Below the pieces are notes generated by a model. That model did no database searches. It was not told the origin of the DNA and saw only the letters and a list, made by a program, of their open reading frames with translations. Both the position numbers and the translations under genes were made by a program. A DNA stretch of 64,000 nt from Nocardioides sp. JS614 (GTDB taxonomy: Bacteria > Actinomycetota > Actinomycetes > Propionibacteriales > Nocardioidaceae): positions 682,001 through 746,000 of the forward strand of contig NC_008699.1 in assembly GCF_000015265.1 (NCBI RefSeq), written 5' to 3'. Below, piece after piece: positions 25,010 through 33,665 of this stretch; positions within the stretch are counted from its first letter, which is position 1; every line of letters begins with the position of its first letter.

Positions 25010-26410
25010 GTGACCCGAGTACACGCCTTCGGCGACGACGCCCTCGGCACCCTCGACGCGGTCGGGCTCGTCGAGGCCATCCAGGAGGGCCGGGTGTCGA
25101 TCCGCGAGGTGGTCGACGCCGCGATCGCCCGCACCGAGCGGCTCCAGCCCGAGCTCGGCGCGCTCGCCTACGTCGCCTACGACCGGGCCCGGGCCGAGGC
25201 CCGGGACCCGCGCGGCGGCTACTTCGCCGGGGTGCCGACCTTCGTCAAGGACAACGTCGACGTCGCGCGGATGCCTACCCAGCAGGGCTGTGACGCCTAC
25301 CGCGCCCGACCGGTCAAGCACGACGGTGACTTCGCCCGGATGTTCCTGGCCACCGGGCTGGTGCCGCTCGGCAAGACCCAGCTCTCCGAGTTCGGCTTCA
25401 GCCCCTCCGCCGAGCACCCCCGCCTCGGGCCGGTGCGCTCGCCGTGGGACACCGCCCGCACCGCCGGCGCCTCGTCGGCGGGTACGGCGGCGCTGGTGGC
25501 CGCCGGCGCCGTACCGATCGCCCACGGCAACGACGGCGGCGGCTCGATCCGGATCCCTGCGGCCGTCAACGGGCTGGTCGGGCTCAAGCCGACGCGCGAC
25601 CGGCTGGCCCAGGACCGGCTGACCCGGCGGATGCCGGTGCGGATCGTGGCCGACGGCGTGCTCACCCGCTCGGTGCGCGACACCGCGGCCTTCCTGCGCG
25701 AGGCCGAGCACGTGTACCGCGCCCTGTCGCTGCCCCCGATCGGCGATGTCACCAGGCCGGGCCGGGCCCGGCTGCGGATCGCGGTGCACACCGGCGGGAT
25801 CGGCCGCACCGCCTCCCCCGAGGTCGTCGACCTGACCCTCAAGACCGCCCGGCTCCTGGAGGAGCTGGGCCACGAGGTCGAGCAGGTCGTGCACCCCGCG
25901 CCGGCGACGGTGCCCGAGGACTTCCTGCTCTACTGGTCGATGCTGGCGATGACGATCGTGGGTGCCGGCCGCCGGCACCTCGGCACGTCGTGGGACCGCA
26001 CCCGGCTCGACAACCTCACCCTCGGGCTGGACCGCCACTGCCGGCGGCGCCTCCACCGGCTGCCCGGGGCGATCGCCCGGCTGCGCCGGCTGTCCCGGGT
26101 CTCCGCCGACTTCCACCGCCGCTACGACGTCGCGCTCACCCCGACGCTCGCGCAGGCGACCCCGCTGATCGGGCACCTCGACCCGACCAACGACTTCGAC
26201 ACCGTGATGGAGCGGATCCTCGAGTGGGTGGCGTTCACGCCATGGCAGAACGCGACCGGCGACCCCGCGGTGTCGCTGCCGCTCGCGACCACCTCGACCG
26301 GGATGCCGCAGGGGATGATGCTCTCCGCCGGAGCCGGCCGCGAGTCGACGCTCCTCGAGCTCGCCTACGAGCTCGAGGAGGCGGCGCCCTGGCCGCGGAT
26401 CACGGACTGA
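25010..26410 (+). CDS. amidase-signature family hydrolase
   Basis: A 466-residue amidase. The catalytic Ser-cisSer-Lys triad can be placed: lysine in PTFVKDNVD (near residue 80), and serines in RTAGASSAGTAALVAAGAVP with the downstream GNDGGGSIRIPAAVNGLVGLKP. It hydrolyses a carboxamide to acid and ammonia; the substrate cannot be inferred, and homologues range from acylamidases to Glu-tRNA amidotransferase subunits. No gatB or gatC is nearby, so it is not the tRNA enzyme. GTG at 25010 follows TACCGT by 7 bases. Convergent with the thioesterase gene, overlapping it by 11 bp. Confidence 0.9.
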   Translation: MTRVHAFGDDALGTLDAVGLVEAIQEGRVSIREVVDAAIARTERLQPELGALAYVAYDRARAEARDPRGGYFAGVPTFVKDNVDVARMPTQQGCDAYRARPVKHDGDFARMFLATGLVPLGKTQLSEFGFSPSAEHPRLGPVRSPWDTARTAGASSAGTAALVAAGAVPIAHGNDGGGSIRIPAAVNGLVGLKPTRDRLAQDRLTRRMPVRIVADGVLTRSVRDTAAFLREAEHVYRALSLPPIGDVTRPGRARLRIAVHTGGIGRTASPEVVDLTLKTARLLEELGHEVEQVVHPAPATVPEDFLLYWSMLAMTIVGAGRRHLGTSWDRTRLDNLTLGLDRHCRRRLHRLPGAIARLRRLSRVSADFHRRYDVALTPTLAQATPLIGHLDPTNDFDTVMERILEWVAFTPWQNATGDPAVSLPLATTSTGMPQGMMLSAGAGRESTLLELAYELEEAAPWPRITD

Positions 26411-27230
26411 CCGAGCGCGGTACGACGAGCAGCGCCTGCGCCGACCGGGCGACCAGGCCGCGCTCGTCGTACGTCGCGGAGGTGGCGACCCCGACCGACC
26501 CGTCGGACAGGGTGGTCTCCGCGTCCAGGCACACCCACTCGCCCGCCGGCTCGCGCAGCACGTGCACGGTCAGCTCGGTGTTCAAGAACCCCCACTCGCG
26601 CACGTCGAGGGCGGCGCTCGCGCCGGAGGCCGAGTCGACGCACGCCAGCAGTCGCTGCACCGGGCTGATCGGCTCGCCCTCGACCAGTGCCGGCGGCCGC
26701 ATCCACACCACCCCGCGGCCGGGGACCTCGAGCCCGCCGCTCACCCATCGCCACTCGATCGCGTCGAGGTAGCCGCCGTGCCAGGCCTCCGGCCGGGGGT
26801 GTGCGACGCCGTCGGCCGGCGTGTGCGGCAGCGGGGCCGGGCCGGCACCCGGTCCTGCGGTCCGGGGGAACAACCAGGCCGCCGCGGTGGCGGCGACCCG
26901 GCCCCGGGCCACGTCGTGGAGCTCGGCGGCCGCGAGCTGCACCGACCGCCCCGGCCGCACCACGCGCGCCGAGACCGCCACCGGCCCGACCGGCACCGGC
27001 CCGAGCAGCTCCATCGTGAACCGGCCGACCCGACCGCCCCCGGCGGCCGGGAGCCGCTCGATCGCGCGCGCCAGCAGCGCCGCGGGCGGGCCGCCGTGCT
27101 GGGCGTCGGGGGACCACGGCCCGGCGGTCGTCGGCAGCGACTCGAAGGCCTCGACCGGCCCGTCGGACGGACCCGCGAAACGGTCGCTGTGCCGGTAGAA
27201 AGCGACCGGCTCAGCCGATTTTTCGATCAC
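26400..27230 (-). CDS. TesB-like acyl-CoA thioesterase family protein
   Basis: A 276-residue double hot-dog protein. The first half has AQHGGPPAALLARAIERL and RFTMELLGPVPVGPV, the second half ISPVQRLLACVDSASGA and WGFLNTELTVHVLREPAGEWV, both typical of the thioesterase-like superfamily in actinobacteria (acyl-CoA thioesterase, sometimes annotated DUF). It probably hydrolyses an acyl-CoA in the cytosol. The GTG start is 30 bases upstream of tRNA-Thr on the opposite strand, so the two are divergent. Confidence 0.82.
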   Translation of the reverse strand: MIEKSAEPVAFYRHSDRFAGPSDGPVEAFESLPTTAGPWSPDAQHGGPPAALLARAIERLPAAGGGRVGRFTMELLGPVPVGPVAVSARVVRPGRSVQLAAAELHDVARGRVAATAAAWLFPRTAGPGAGPAPLPHTPADGVAHPRPEAWHGGYLDAIEWRWVSGGLEVPGRGVVWMRPPALVEGEPISPVQRLLACVDSASGASAALDVREWGFLNTELTVHVLREPAGEWVCLDAETTLSDGSVGVATSATYDERGLVARSAQALLVVPRSVSP

Positions 27231-27259
27231 CCGTCCCCCTGTGTATTGTTCTGCGTCGT

Positions 27260-27332
27260 TGCCCCTTTAGCTCAGTCGGCAGAGCGTCTCCATGGTAAGG
27301 AGAAGGTCTACGGTTCGATTCCGTAAAGGGGC
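27260..27332 (+). tRNA. tRNA-Thr (GGT)
   Basis: A 73-base cloverleaf: acceptor GCCCCTT / AAGGGGC with discriminator T, D arm TAGCTCAGTCGGCAGAGC, anticodon arm TCTCC-ATGGTAA-GGAGA (anticodon GGT), T arm TACGG-TTCGATT-CCGTA. CCA is not encoded. A TATTGT box lies 12 bases upstream. Confidence 0.97.
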
Positions 27333-27388
27333 TCTGGGCAAGACGTTGGGTGGTCGGGTTACTCTGGACCGCGCAGCCGTGCCCTCGT

Positions 27389-27462
27389 GGCGGGGTAGCT
27401 CAGGTGGTTAGAGCACACGGCTCATAATCGTGGTGTCGCGGGTTCGAGTCCCGCCCCCGCTA
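27389..27462 (+). tRNA. tRNA-Met (CAT)
   Basis: A 74-base cloverleaf: acceptor GGCGGGG / CCCCGCT with discriminator A, D arm TAGCTCAGGTGGTTAGAGCA, anticodon arm CACGG-CTCATAA-TCGTG (anticodon CAT), T arm GCGGG-TTCGAGT-CCCGC. The acceptor begins with a G-U pair and lacks the C1 mismatch of initiator tRNA, so it is the elongator form. CCA is not encoded. Confidence 0.95.
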
Positions 27463-27508
27463 CTGCGACCTGGACAGTGACACCAGCACCGACCTCGAAG
27501 GACAACCC

Positions 27509-27679
27509 GTGGCCAGCAAGACCTCCGACGTTCGCCCCAAGATCACCCTCGCCTGCGTGGAGTGCAAGGAGCGCAACTACATCACGAAGAAGAACCGGCG
27601 CAACGACCCGGACCGGATGGAGCTCTCGAAGTTCTGCCCGCGCTGCCGCAAGCACACCGCGCACCGCGAGACCCGCTGA
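27509..27679 (+). CDS. rpmG: 50S ribosomal protein L33
   Basis: A 56-residue L33 starting at GTG with AAGGA seven bases before it. The protein reads MASKTSDVRPKITLACVECK at the start and carries two CxxC pairs (CVEC and CPRC) of the zinc-binding form, ending KHTAHRETR. It lies 46 bp after tRNA-Met, the usual actinobacterial arrangement near hadAB and secE. The four-cysteine type implies zinc-dependent expression or use; whether a cysteine-free paralogue exists is outside the window. Confidence 0.97.
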   Translation: MASKTSDVRPKITLACVECKERNYITKKNRRNDPDRMELSKFCPRCRKHTAHRETR

Positions 27680-27690
27680 GCGATCTTCCA

Positions 27691-27725
27691 CGTCGACCCG
27701 CCCGAGACTCTCGGGCGGGTCGACG
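27691..27725 (+). terminator. strong terminator after rpmG
   Basis: Near-perfect inverted repeat CGTCGACCCGCCCGAGA / TCTCGGGCGGGTCGACG followed by TCATTT. It ends the tRNA-rpmG unit and, read the other way, the convergent lipoprotein gene. Its stem is almost the same as that of the terminator after rplA at 54431. Confidence 0.88.
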
Positions 27726-27746
27726 TCATTTCCGAGCCGCCCCCGG

Positions 27747-28787
27747 TCAGACCCGGCAGCCGGGCCGGGTCCAGGAGGCGAAGTCGGTGAGGTCGAGGCG
27801 CACCAGCATCGGTACGACGGGCCGCCCGCCGAGTCGCTGGTAGTGCCTGGTGCCCGACTCGCTGACGACCCAGAGCGACCTGCGCCCCGCCAGTGACATC
27901 CCCTCCGCACCCGGCACGAAGGCGCGCCGCCGGGTGCCGTCGGGCCCGACCAGCACGCCGCAGCGGGTCACCGACTGCACGAACCACGCCCCCGGGCGCC
28001 CGCCGCCGAGGGCTCCCCACACCGCGCCCTGGGTCGCGCGCGGCGCCGGCGTGGAGCGCTGTGCCGTCGCCGGGGTGATGTCGAGCGCGGTCGAGGCGAC
28101 CAGCGCGTCGGTGTCGAACCAGTCGACCCGGCCCGGACGGTGCGGGTACCACCGCCCGATGCCGAGCCGGCCGTCGCCGTCGAGGAGCGCGAAGGACCCC
28201 CGCAGCGGATCCGCCAGCGCCCAGACCCGCCGGACGTCGAGGGTCCCGGGGTCGATCAGCCACAACCGGCTCGTCTCGACCAGCCACAGGCCGTGGGCGT
28301 CGCGGACCAGGCCGCCGCCGTGCCGGCAGGTCACCGGGTCGCGGTCGCCGACCTGCCCGGCGACCGGGTCGAGGCGGGCCATCGTACGGCCGGTGCGGAG
28401 GTCGACCTGCGTGATCGCGCAGTAGCGGTGGTGCAGAGGAGCGTCGCCGTCGAAGCCGCTGACCCAGGCCGCCCAGCCGGCGGTGGCCACGCCCTGGGGC
28501 ACGAAGCCCCGCCCGGTCCGCAGCCAGACCCCGGCACAGACCGCGTGGTCGTTGGCGAACCGGTCGAGGGCGGGCTTGCCGAGGTACGCCGGCGGTCGCC
28601 CGCGGACCTCGTCGTACGTCAGCGGGCCGCAGCCGGAGCGCCGGTCGTCGTGGTCCGGGAACGGGAGCCTCGACCCGGTGCATCCGGCGCCGGCCGCCAG
28701 GGCGAGCGCCAGCACGACGCCGACGAGCCACCGGCTAGGTTGACGCCATGCCTGTCGACCAGTCGCTCGTCGGCCGGGTGTTCCCAC
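27747..28787 (-). CDS. secreted lipoprotein of unknown function
   Basis: A 346-residue protein with a basic N-terminus, a hydrophobic stretch (WLVGVVLALALAAGAG) and a lipobox cysteine in AAGAGCTGS near residue 36, so it should be exported and lipid-anchored. The mature part contains several cysteines and short repeated WxxD/DxxT-like blades (VDLRTGRTMARLDPV, LIDPGTLDVRRVWAL), suggesting a beta-propeller; that is inference. The only in-frame start that keeps the signal peptide is GTG at 28787, which overlaps the divergent hadA gene by 40 bp. The family is not recognised. Confidence 0.72.
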   Translation of the reverse strand: MGTPGRRATGRQAWRQPSRWLVGVVLALALAAGAGCTGSRLPFPDHDDRRSGCGPLTYDEVRGRPPAYLGKPALDRFANDHAVCAGVWLRTGRGFVPQGVATAGWAAWVSGFDGDAPLHHRYCAITQVDLRTGRTMARLDPVAGQVGDRDPVTCRHGGGLVRDAHGLWLVETSRLWLIDPGTLDVRRVWALADPLRGSFALLDGDGRLGIGRWYPHRPGRVDWFDTDALVASTALDITPATAQRSTPAPRATQGAVWGALGGGRPGAWFVQSVTRCGVLVGPDGTRRRAFVPGAEGMSLAGRRSLWVVSESGTRHYQRLGGRPVVPMLVRLDLTDFASWTRPGCRV

Positions 28788-29149
28788 CCACCCGACCCTA
28801 TGCGGTCACCGAGGAGCACGTCCGGAGCTTCGTGGCCGCCACCGGCGGCGCGTACGACGGCGGCCCGGCGCCCACGACGTACCCGATCGTCCTCGCGTTC
28901 GAGGCGATGAACGCCTTCCTCGAGGCGGAGGCGATCGAGCTGCACCGGATCGTGCACGGCGAGCAGCGGTTCGCCTACGAGCGCCCGGTCGTCCCCGGGG
29001 ACGTGCTCACCGCGACACTGACCGTGAGCAGCCTGCGCCAGATCGCCGGCAACGACATCATCGGCACCACCAGCGAGGTCACCGACGAGGCGGGCGCGCT
29101 GGTCTGCTCGACCAGCGCCACCCTGGTGCATCGGGGGGCCGGGGCATGA
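28748..29149 (+). CDS. hadA: HadA-like 3-hydroxyacyl-ACP dehydratase subunit (FAS1-like MaoC)
   Basis: A 133-residue hot-dog protein of the MaoC N-terminal type, the substrate-binding subunit of the (3R)-hydroxyacyl-ACP dehydratase. It starts with the typical SLVGRVFPPTRPYAVTEEHV and has LHGEQ-like IVHGEQRFAYERPVVPGDVL. The catalytic residues are in the HadB partner, whose ATG overlaps the stop in an ATGA. TAGGTT lies 6 bases before the ATG. In mycobacteria hadAB follow rpmG2 just as here; outside mycolate makers the exact substrate is unclear. Confidence 0.88.
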   Translation: MPVDQSLVGRVFPPTRPYAVTEEHVRSFVAATGGAYDGGPAPTTYPIVLAFEAMNAFLEAEAIELHRIVHGEQRFAYERPVVPGDVLTATLTVSSLRQIAGNDIIGTTSEVTDEAGALVCSTSATLVHRGAGA

Positions 29150-29529
29150 GTGCCGGGAGCCTGCCGGCCCGGACCTTCACCGTCACCCGCGCCGACCTGG
29201 TCGCGTACGCCGAGGCGAGCGGCGACCACAACCCGATCCACCAGGACGAGGCGGTGGCCCGCAGCGTCGGGCTGCCGGGGGTGATCGCCCACGGCATGTA
29301 CACGATGGCGCTCGCCGCCCGGGCCGTGTCCGAATGGTTCCCGGGTGCGCAGGTGGTCAGCCTGGGCTGCAAGTTCACCAACCCGGTCGTGGTGCCGGCT
29401 TCGGGCGGCGTCGACGTCGAGGTCGCCGGGGAAGCCGAGGAGGCCGACGGCGTGACGACCGTGAAGCTGACGGTCACCTGCGCGGGCCAGAAGGTCCTGG
29501 GCATGCCGAAGGCCGTCCTCCGTGCCTGA
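29146..29529 (+). CDS. hadB: HadB-like 3-hydroxyacyl-ACP dehydratase, catalytic MaoC subunit
   Basis: A 127-residue catalytic MaoC domain with the hydratase-2 motif YAEASGDHNPIHQDEAVARS, giving the catalytic aspartate and histidine, followed by GLPGVIAHGMYTMALAAR. It acts with HadA as a heterodimer in fatty acid elongation. It overlaps hadA by 4 bp and murB by 8 bp, so all three are translationally coupled. Confidence 0.9.
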   Translation: MSAGSLPARTFTVTRADLVAYAEASGDHNPIHQDEAVARSVGLPGVIAHGMYTMALAARAVSEWFPGAQVVSLGCKFTNPVVVPASGGVDVEVAGEAEEADGVTTVKLTVTCAGQKVLGMPKAVLRA

Positions 29530-30544
29530 TCTCGCCGACCACACGACGCTGCGGCTCGGCGGTCCGGCCGGCCGCTGGGTGCGCGCCACCTCCGAGGACG
29601 AGCTCGTCGCGGCGGTGAGCGAGGCCGACGGCGCCGGCGAGCCCGTGCTGGTGCTCGGCGGCGGGAGCAACCTCGTCGTGTCCGACGACGGCTTCCCGGG
29701 CACCGTCGTCGAGGTCGCCACGCGCGGCGTCGTACCCGACGTCGAGGACGGCGCCTCCTGCGGCGGGGTCCTGGTCACGGTCGCAGCCGGCGAGACGTGG
29801 GACGACCTGGTCGCACTCGCCGTCGAGCGGGAGTGGTCCGGGATCGAGGCGCTGTCCGGCATTCCCGGATCCGTGGGCGCCACGCCGATCCAGAACGTCG
29901 GCGCCTACGGCCAGGAGGTCGCCCAGACGATCGCCAGCGTCCGGGTCTGGGACCGGACGCTGCGCGGGGTCCGCACGTTCGCCGGCGCCGACTGCGGCTT
30001 CGGCTACCGCACCTCCCGGTTCAAGCAGGACCCCGGGCGGCACGTCGTGCTGTCGGTGACGTTCCAGTTCCGCCAGGGCTCGCTCGGAGCGCCGGTGAGC
30101 TACGCCGAGCTGGCCCGCGCCGTGGGTGTGGAGGTCGGTCAGCGGGCCCCGTCGGCGCAGGTGCGCCGGGCGGTCCTCTCCCTGCGGTCCGGCAAGGGCA
30201 TGGTCCTCGACCCGGCCGACCACGACACCTGGAGTGCCGGGTCGTTCTTCACCAACCCGGTCGTCCCCGCGGACGCCGTACCGGACGGAGCGCCGGCGTG
30301 GCCCCAGCCCGACGGCCGGGTGAAGACCAGCGCCGCCTGGCTGATCGAGCAGGCCGGCTTCGGCAAGGGGTACGGCGCGGGCCCGGCGAGGCTGTCCGGG
30401 AAGCACACACTGGCGCTGACGAACCGCGGCAGCGCGACGACCGCGGACCTGCTGCAACTCGCGCGCGAGGTGCGCGACGGGGTCGAGGCGCGGTTCGGGA
30501 TCCGGCTGGTCAACGAGCCGGTGCTGGTCGGTTGTGAGCTCTGA
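29522..30544 (+). CDS. murB: UDP-N-acetylenolpyruvoylglucosamine reductase
   Basis: A 340-residue FAD enzyme that reduces UDP-GlcNAc-enolpyruvate to UDP-MurNAc in peptidoglycan synthesis. It opens LADHTTLRLGGPAGRWVRAT, has the FAD-binding PVLVLGGGSNLVVSDDGF, GIEALSGIPGSVGATPIQNVGAYGQE, the catalytic region with SAGSFFTNPVV (serine proton donor) and the C-terminal SAAWLIEQAGFGKG and HTLALTNRGSAT. Length and type I organisation are normal. GTG at 29522 inside the end of hadB. Confidence 0.96.
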   Translation: MPDLADHTTLRLGGPAGRWVRATSEDELVAAVSEADGAGEPVLVLGGGSNLVVSDDGFPGTVVEVATRGVVPDVEDGASCGGVLVTVAAGETWDDLVALAVEREWSGIEALSGIPGSVGATPIQNVGAYGQEVAQTIASVRVWDRTLRGVRTFAGADCGFGYRTSRFKQDPGRHVVLSVTFQFRQGSLGAPVSYAELARAVGVEVGQRAPSAQVRRAVLSLRSGKGMVLDPADHDTWSAGSFFTNPVVPADAVPDGAPAWPQPDGRVKTSAAWLIEQAGFGKGYGAGPARLSGKHTLALTNRGSATTADLLQLAREVRDGVEARFGIRLVNEPVLVGCEL

Positions 30545-30564
30545 CCCGCGGGGAGGATCCCCGG

Positions 30565-30987
30565 CTACGGGCTCGTGGTCGCGACCCCGACGAAGAGGGC
30601 GATGAAGGCGAGCACGATCACGACCGCGAGGGCCAGCAGGCCGGTGCCGACGATGCCCATCACCCGGCCGGCGGAGGCCATCTCCCGGCCGCTGTAGCGG
30701 CCGGGCTCGGCGTCGATCTCCCGCAGCGCGCGGCTGCCGATCGCCCAGGCGAACGGCGACACCACGAGCGTGACGCCTCCGCAGAGGAGGATGCCGACCA
30801 GGCCGATGATGCCGAGCACCATCGCGGTCGTGGCCGACGGGTGCTCCGGCGGCTTGGGCGCCCAGTGGTACGGCGGCTGTCCCGGCCCGGGCTGGTAGGG
30901 CTGCTGGTACTGCCCCGCGCCGTAGGGCTGCTGGTAGGGCTGCTGGTAGGGCTGCTGCGGCTCGCCGGGCTGGTTCGGGTCGCTCAT
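30565..30987 (-). CDS. DUF4190-type membrane protein with PYQQ-rich N-terminus
   Basis: A 140-residue protein: residues 1-50 are a tyrosine/proline/glutamine-rich tail with tandem copies of PYQQ (encoded by a slippage-prone run near 30905-30960), then two membrane helices (TTAMVLGIIGLVGILLCGGV and VMGIVGTGLLALAVVIVLAFIA) joined by a loop with AIGSRALREIDAEPGRYSGREMA, which is the DUF4190 hallmark. The function is unknown. Its ATG overlaps the stop of the adenosine deaminase gene as ATGA, so it is the last gene of that unit. Confidence 0.85.
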   Translation of the reverse strand: MSDPNQPGEPQQPYQQPYQQPYGAGQYQQPYQPGPGQPPYHWAPKPPEHPSATTAMVLGIIGLVGILLCGGVTLVVSPFAWAIGSRALREIDAEPGRYSGREMASAGRVMGIVGTGLLALAVVIVLAFIALFVGVATTSP

Positions 30988-32015
30988 GGCCCCATCGTCG
31001 CAGGACTGGCTCCGAGCCAGGCGTCGATGTCGGCAAGGACACGGGACCGGACGTCCCCGGGGGCCCGGGAGGCGCGCACCGACATCCGGGCCAGCTCGGC
31101 CAGCTGGGTGTCGGTGAGGTCGTGGGCCGCGCGCATCGTGGCGTACTGGCCGGCCAGCCGCGAGCCGAACAGGAGCGGGTCGTCGGCTCCCAGCGCGACG
31201 GTCGCCCCGGTCGCCAGCAGGGTGGGCAGTGGCACCGAGGTCAGGTCGGAGTACACGCCGAGCGCGACGTTGGAGACCGGGCACACCTCGAGCGCGACGC
31301 CCGCCGAGACGATGCGGTCCAGCAGGGCCGGGTCCTCCGCCGACCGGATCCCGTGGCCGAGGCGCTCGGCGTGCAGGGCGTCCAGGCACAGCCGCACGTG
31401 CTCGGGCCCGCGCAGCTCGCCGCCGTGGGGGGCGAGCAGCAGCCCGGCCCGCTCGGCGATCCTGAACGCCGGGGCGAAGTCGGCGGTGCTGCCGCGGCGC
31501 TCGTCGTTGGAGAGCCCGAAGCCGACCACCCCGCGGCCGGCGTACTGCGCGGCCAGGCGGGCCAACGTCCGGGCGTCGAGCGGGTGGCGGGTGCGGTTGG
31601 CCGCGATCACCACCGCCATGCCGAGGCCGGTGGCCCGCTCGGCGTCCCGGACCGCGTCCAGGACCAGGTCGGTGAAGGCGGTGATGCCGCCGAAGCGGGC
31701 GGCGTAGCCGCTGGGGTCGACCTGGATCTCCAGCCAGCGGCCGCCGTCGCGGACGTCGTCCTCCGCGGCCTCGAGCACCAGCCGGCGCACGTCGCCCTCC
31801 GTGCGCAGCACCGACCGGGCGACGTCGTAGAGCCGCTGGAAGCGGAACCAGCCCTTCTCGTCGGCCGCCGAGAGCTGCGGCGGCCAGTCCTCCACGAGCT
31901 GGTCGGGCAGCACGATGCCGTCCCTCTCCGCGAGCTCGAGCAGCGTCGAGTGCCGCATCGACCCGGTGAAGTGCAGGTGCAGGTGCGCCTTCGGGAGCTC
32001 GTGGAGATCGCGCAT
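30984..32015 (-). CDS. add: adenosine deaminase
   Basis: A 343-residue metal-dependent deaminase of the adenosine/adenine deaminase family, converting adenosine to inosine. The zinc ligands and catalytic residues are all visible: HLHLHFTGSM at residue 11, LAPHGGE near residue 196, ERLGHGIRS near 220 and GADDPLLFG near 277. It could also be an adenine deaminase of the same family; the FTGSM variant in place of LDGS is common in actinobacteria. It is followed after a 4-bp overlap by a DUF4190 gene and preceded by an aminotransferase on the same strand. Confidence 0.9.
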   Translation of the reverse strand: MRDLHELPKAHLHLHFTGSMRHSTLLELAERDGIVLPDQLVEDWPPQLSAADEKGWFRFQRLYDVARSVLRTEGDVRRLVLEAAEDDVRDGGRWLEIQVDPSGYAARFGGITAFTDLVLDAVRDAERATGLGMAVVIAANRTRHPLDARTLARLAAQYAGRGVVGFGLSNDERRGSTADFAPAFRIAERAGLLLAPHGGELRGPEHVRLCLDALHAERLGHGIRSAEDPALLDRIVSAGVALEVCPVSNVALGVYSDLTSVPLPTLLATGATVALGADDPLLFGSRLAGQYATMRAAHDLTDTQLAELARMSVRASRAPGDVRSRVLADIDAWLGASPATMGP

Positions 32016-32030
32016 CGGGTGGTGCGCGGC

Positions 32031-33305
32031 TCAGGCGAGGAGCTTCTCGGAGGCGGCGAGCAGCACGCAGACCGTGACGGCTTCCATCGCCTCCGTGACC
32101 TCGCTGAGGGTGGGGAACGACGGGGCCAGCCGGATGTTCGTGTCGGCCGGGTCGTCGCGGTAGGGGTACGCGGAGCCGGCCGGCGTCAGTGCGACACCGG
32201 CGGCCTTGGCGAGCTCGATGACCCGGGTCGCGGTGCCTGGCAGCACGTCCAGGCTCACGAAGTAGCCGCCGCGCGGGTGCGTCCACTGCGCGATCCCGAG
32301 GCCGCCGAGCCGCTCGCCGAGGATCCGGTCCACCTCCGCGAACTTCGGCGCCAGCAGGCCCCGGTGCTTGGCCATGTGGTCGCGCACGCCCTGGGCACTG
32401 CCGAAGAACTCCAGGTGCCGCAGCTGGTTGACCTTGTCCGGGCCGATCGAGCCGAGCCCGAGGTTCTCGTGGAACCAGGCGACGGTCTCCCGCGAGCCGC
32501 CGACGAAGGCGACCCCGGCGCCGGCGTGGGTGATCTTGGAGGTCGAGGCGAACACGACCGGCCGGTGCGGGTGCCCCGCGACGGCGGCGAGCGTGACGAT
32601 GTCGGCGCTCTTGGTCTCCTCGCTCGACAGGTGGTGCAGCGCGTAGGCGTTGTCCCAGAAGAGCTTGAAGTCCGGGGCGGCGGTCGGCATGGAGGCGAGA
32701 CGCTCGGCCACCTCCTGGGTCGTCACGTGTCCGGTGGGGTTGGAGTACGTCGGGACGAGCCACATGCCCTTGACCGTGGGGTCGGCGGCCACGAGGGCGG
32801 CGACGGCGTCGGTGTCGGGGCCGTGCTCGACCATCGGCACCGGAAGCATCTCGATGCCGAACCACTCCAGGAGCGCGAAGTGGCGGTCGTAGCCCGGCAC
32901 CGGGCAGACGAAGCGGACTCTCTCCTCCTGGCCCCACGGGCGCTCGGAGTCGACACCGCCGCGCAGCCACAGATAGGTCAGCACGTCCTTCATCAGCGTC
33001 AGGCTGGAGTTGCCCTGGGCCGACACCTGCTCCAGCTCGAGCCCGAGGAGCTCGGCGAAGATGGCGCGCAGCCCGGTGATGCCGGCCAGGCCGCCGTAGT
33101 TGCGGGCGTCCACGCCGTCCGGCGTGGTCGTCCTCGTCGGAAGGGTGAGCAGCGCGTCGGCGAGGTCGAGCTGCTCCGCCGACGGCTTGCCGCGGGTCAG
33201 GTCCAGACTGAGCCCGGAGGCGACGAGCGCGTCATAGGCCTCCTGCTGCTCGGCTTTGAAGGTCTCCAGGCCGGTCCGGGACAGGTCAATCAGGGGCTCG
33301 GTCAC
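32031..33305 (-). CDS. class-I aminotransferase (MocR-like aminotransferase domain)
   Basis: A 424-residue PLP enzyme. It has LDLTRGKPSAEQLDLADALL near the start, the PLP-binding region CPVPGYDRHFALLEWFGIEM, YSNPTGHVTT, FWDNAYALHHL and the Schiff-base lysine in VFASTSKITHAGAGVAFVGGS. It belongs to the large aminotransferase group common beside secE in actinobacteria; the amino donor is unknown. The GTG at 33305 is preferred to the ATG at 33311 because TACGAT lies 6 bases before it, matching the leaderless pattern of neighbouring genes. Confidence 0.88.
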   Translation of the reverse strand: MTEPLIDLSRTGLETFKAEQQEAYDALVASGLSLDLTRGKPSAEQLDLADALLTLPTRTTTPDGVDARNYGGLAGITGLRAIFAELLGLELEQVSAQGNSSLTLMKDVLTYLWLRGGVDSERPWGQEERVRFVCPVPGYDRHFALLEWFGIEMLPVPMVEHGPDTDAVAALVAADPTVKGMWLVPTYSNPTGHVTTQEVAERLASMPTAAPDFKLFWDNAYALHHLSSEETKSADIVTLAAVAGHPHRPVVFASTSKITHAGAGVAFVGGSRETVAWFHENLGLGSIGPDKVNQLRHLEFFGSAQGVRDHMAKHRGLLAPKFAEVDRILGERLGGLGIAQWTHPRGGYFVSLDVLPGTATRVIELAKAAGVALTPAGSAYPYRDDPADTNIRLAPSFPTLSEVTEAMEAVTVCVLLAASEKLLA

Positions 33306-33425
33306 TCCCATATCGTAGGGTGGCCGGCCCGGCGGGCTGCCGGCGTACCGGCCCTGCGCTCCTCGACCCGGGCGTCCGCCTCGGGCCACCCGGCGCGTCT
33401 CGGGTACCGTGCCCGGCCGGCACGG

Positions 33426-33665
33426 TCATGCGTCGCCGCAGGCTTGCCGCGCGGCCTCCCAGAAGGCGTCGATCTGCGCGGTCCGACCGGCCCTCCGCCG
33501 CGCCAGCCGCAGTCGGTGCCGCAGCCCTTCCTCACCTGAGGTGGGGACCACCGCCAGCCCGGCCAGCTCCGCCGGGTTGATGAAGTCCATCTCCCACGCG
33601 ACGGCCGGGAAGAGGCCGAGGCCGGCCCGGACCCGCTCGATGATGCCCGGGTGGGACGTCTCTCC
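33426..33665 (-). pseudogene. C-terminal remnant of a LysR-type regulator
   Basis: On the minus strand the last 80 codons before the TGA at 33426 read like the end of a LysR effector domain: SHPGIIERVRAGLGLFPAVAWE, then PAELAGLAVVP and LRLARRRAGRTAQIDAFWEAAR. No DNA-binding domain exists upstream; beyond about 33665 the frame only mirrors the PucR-like remnant on the other strand. So a LysR gene has been cut at this point. The assignment rests on the sequence pattern only. Confidence 0.5.

Noticed and set aside
30900..30970. Run of near-identical short repeats as a CRISPR or satellite
   Set aside because: It is the coding repeat for the PYQQ tail of the DUF4190 protein.
28900..31000. Long minus-strand frames opposite hadAB-murB
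   Set aside because: They are shadow frames of GC-rich coding sequence; the plus-strand genes have clear motifs.
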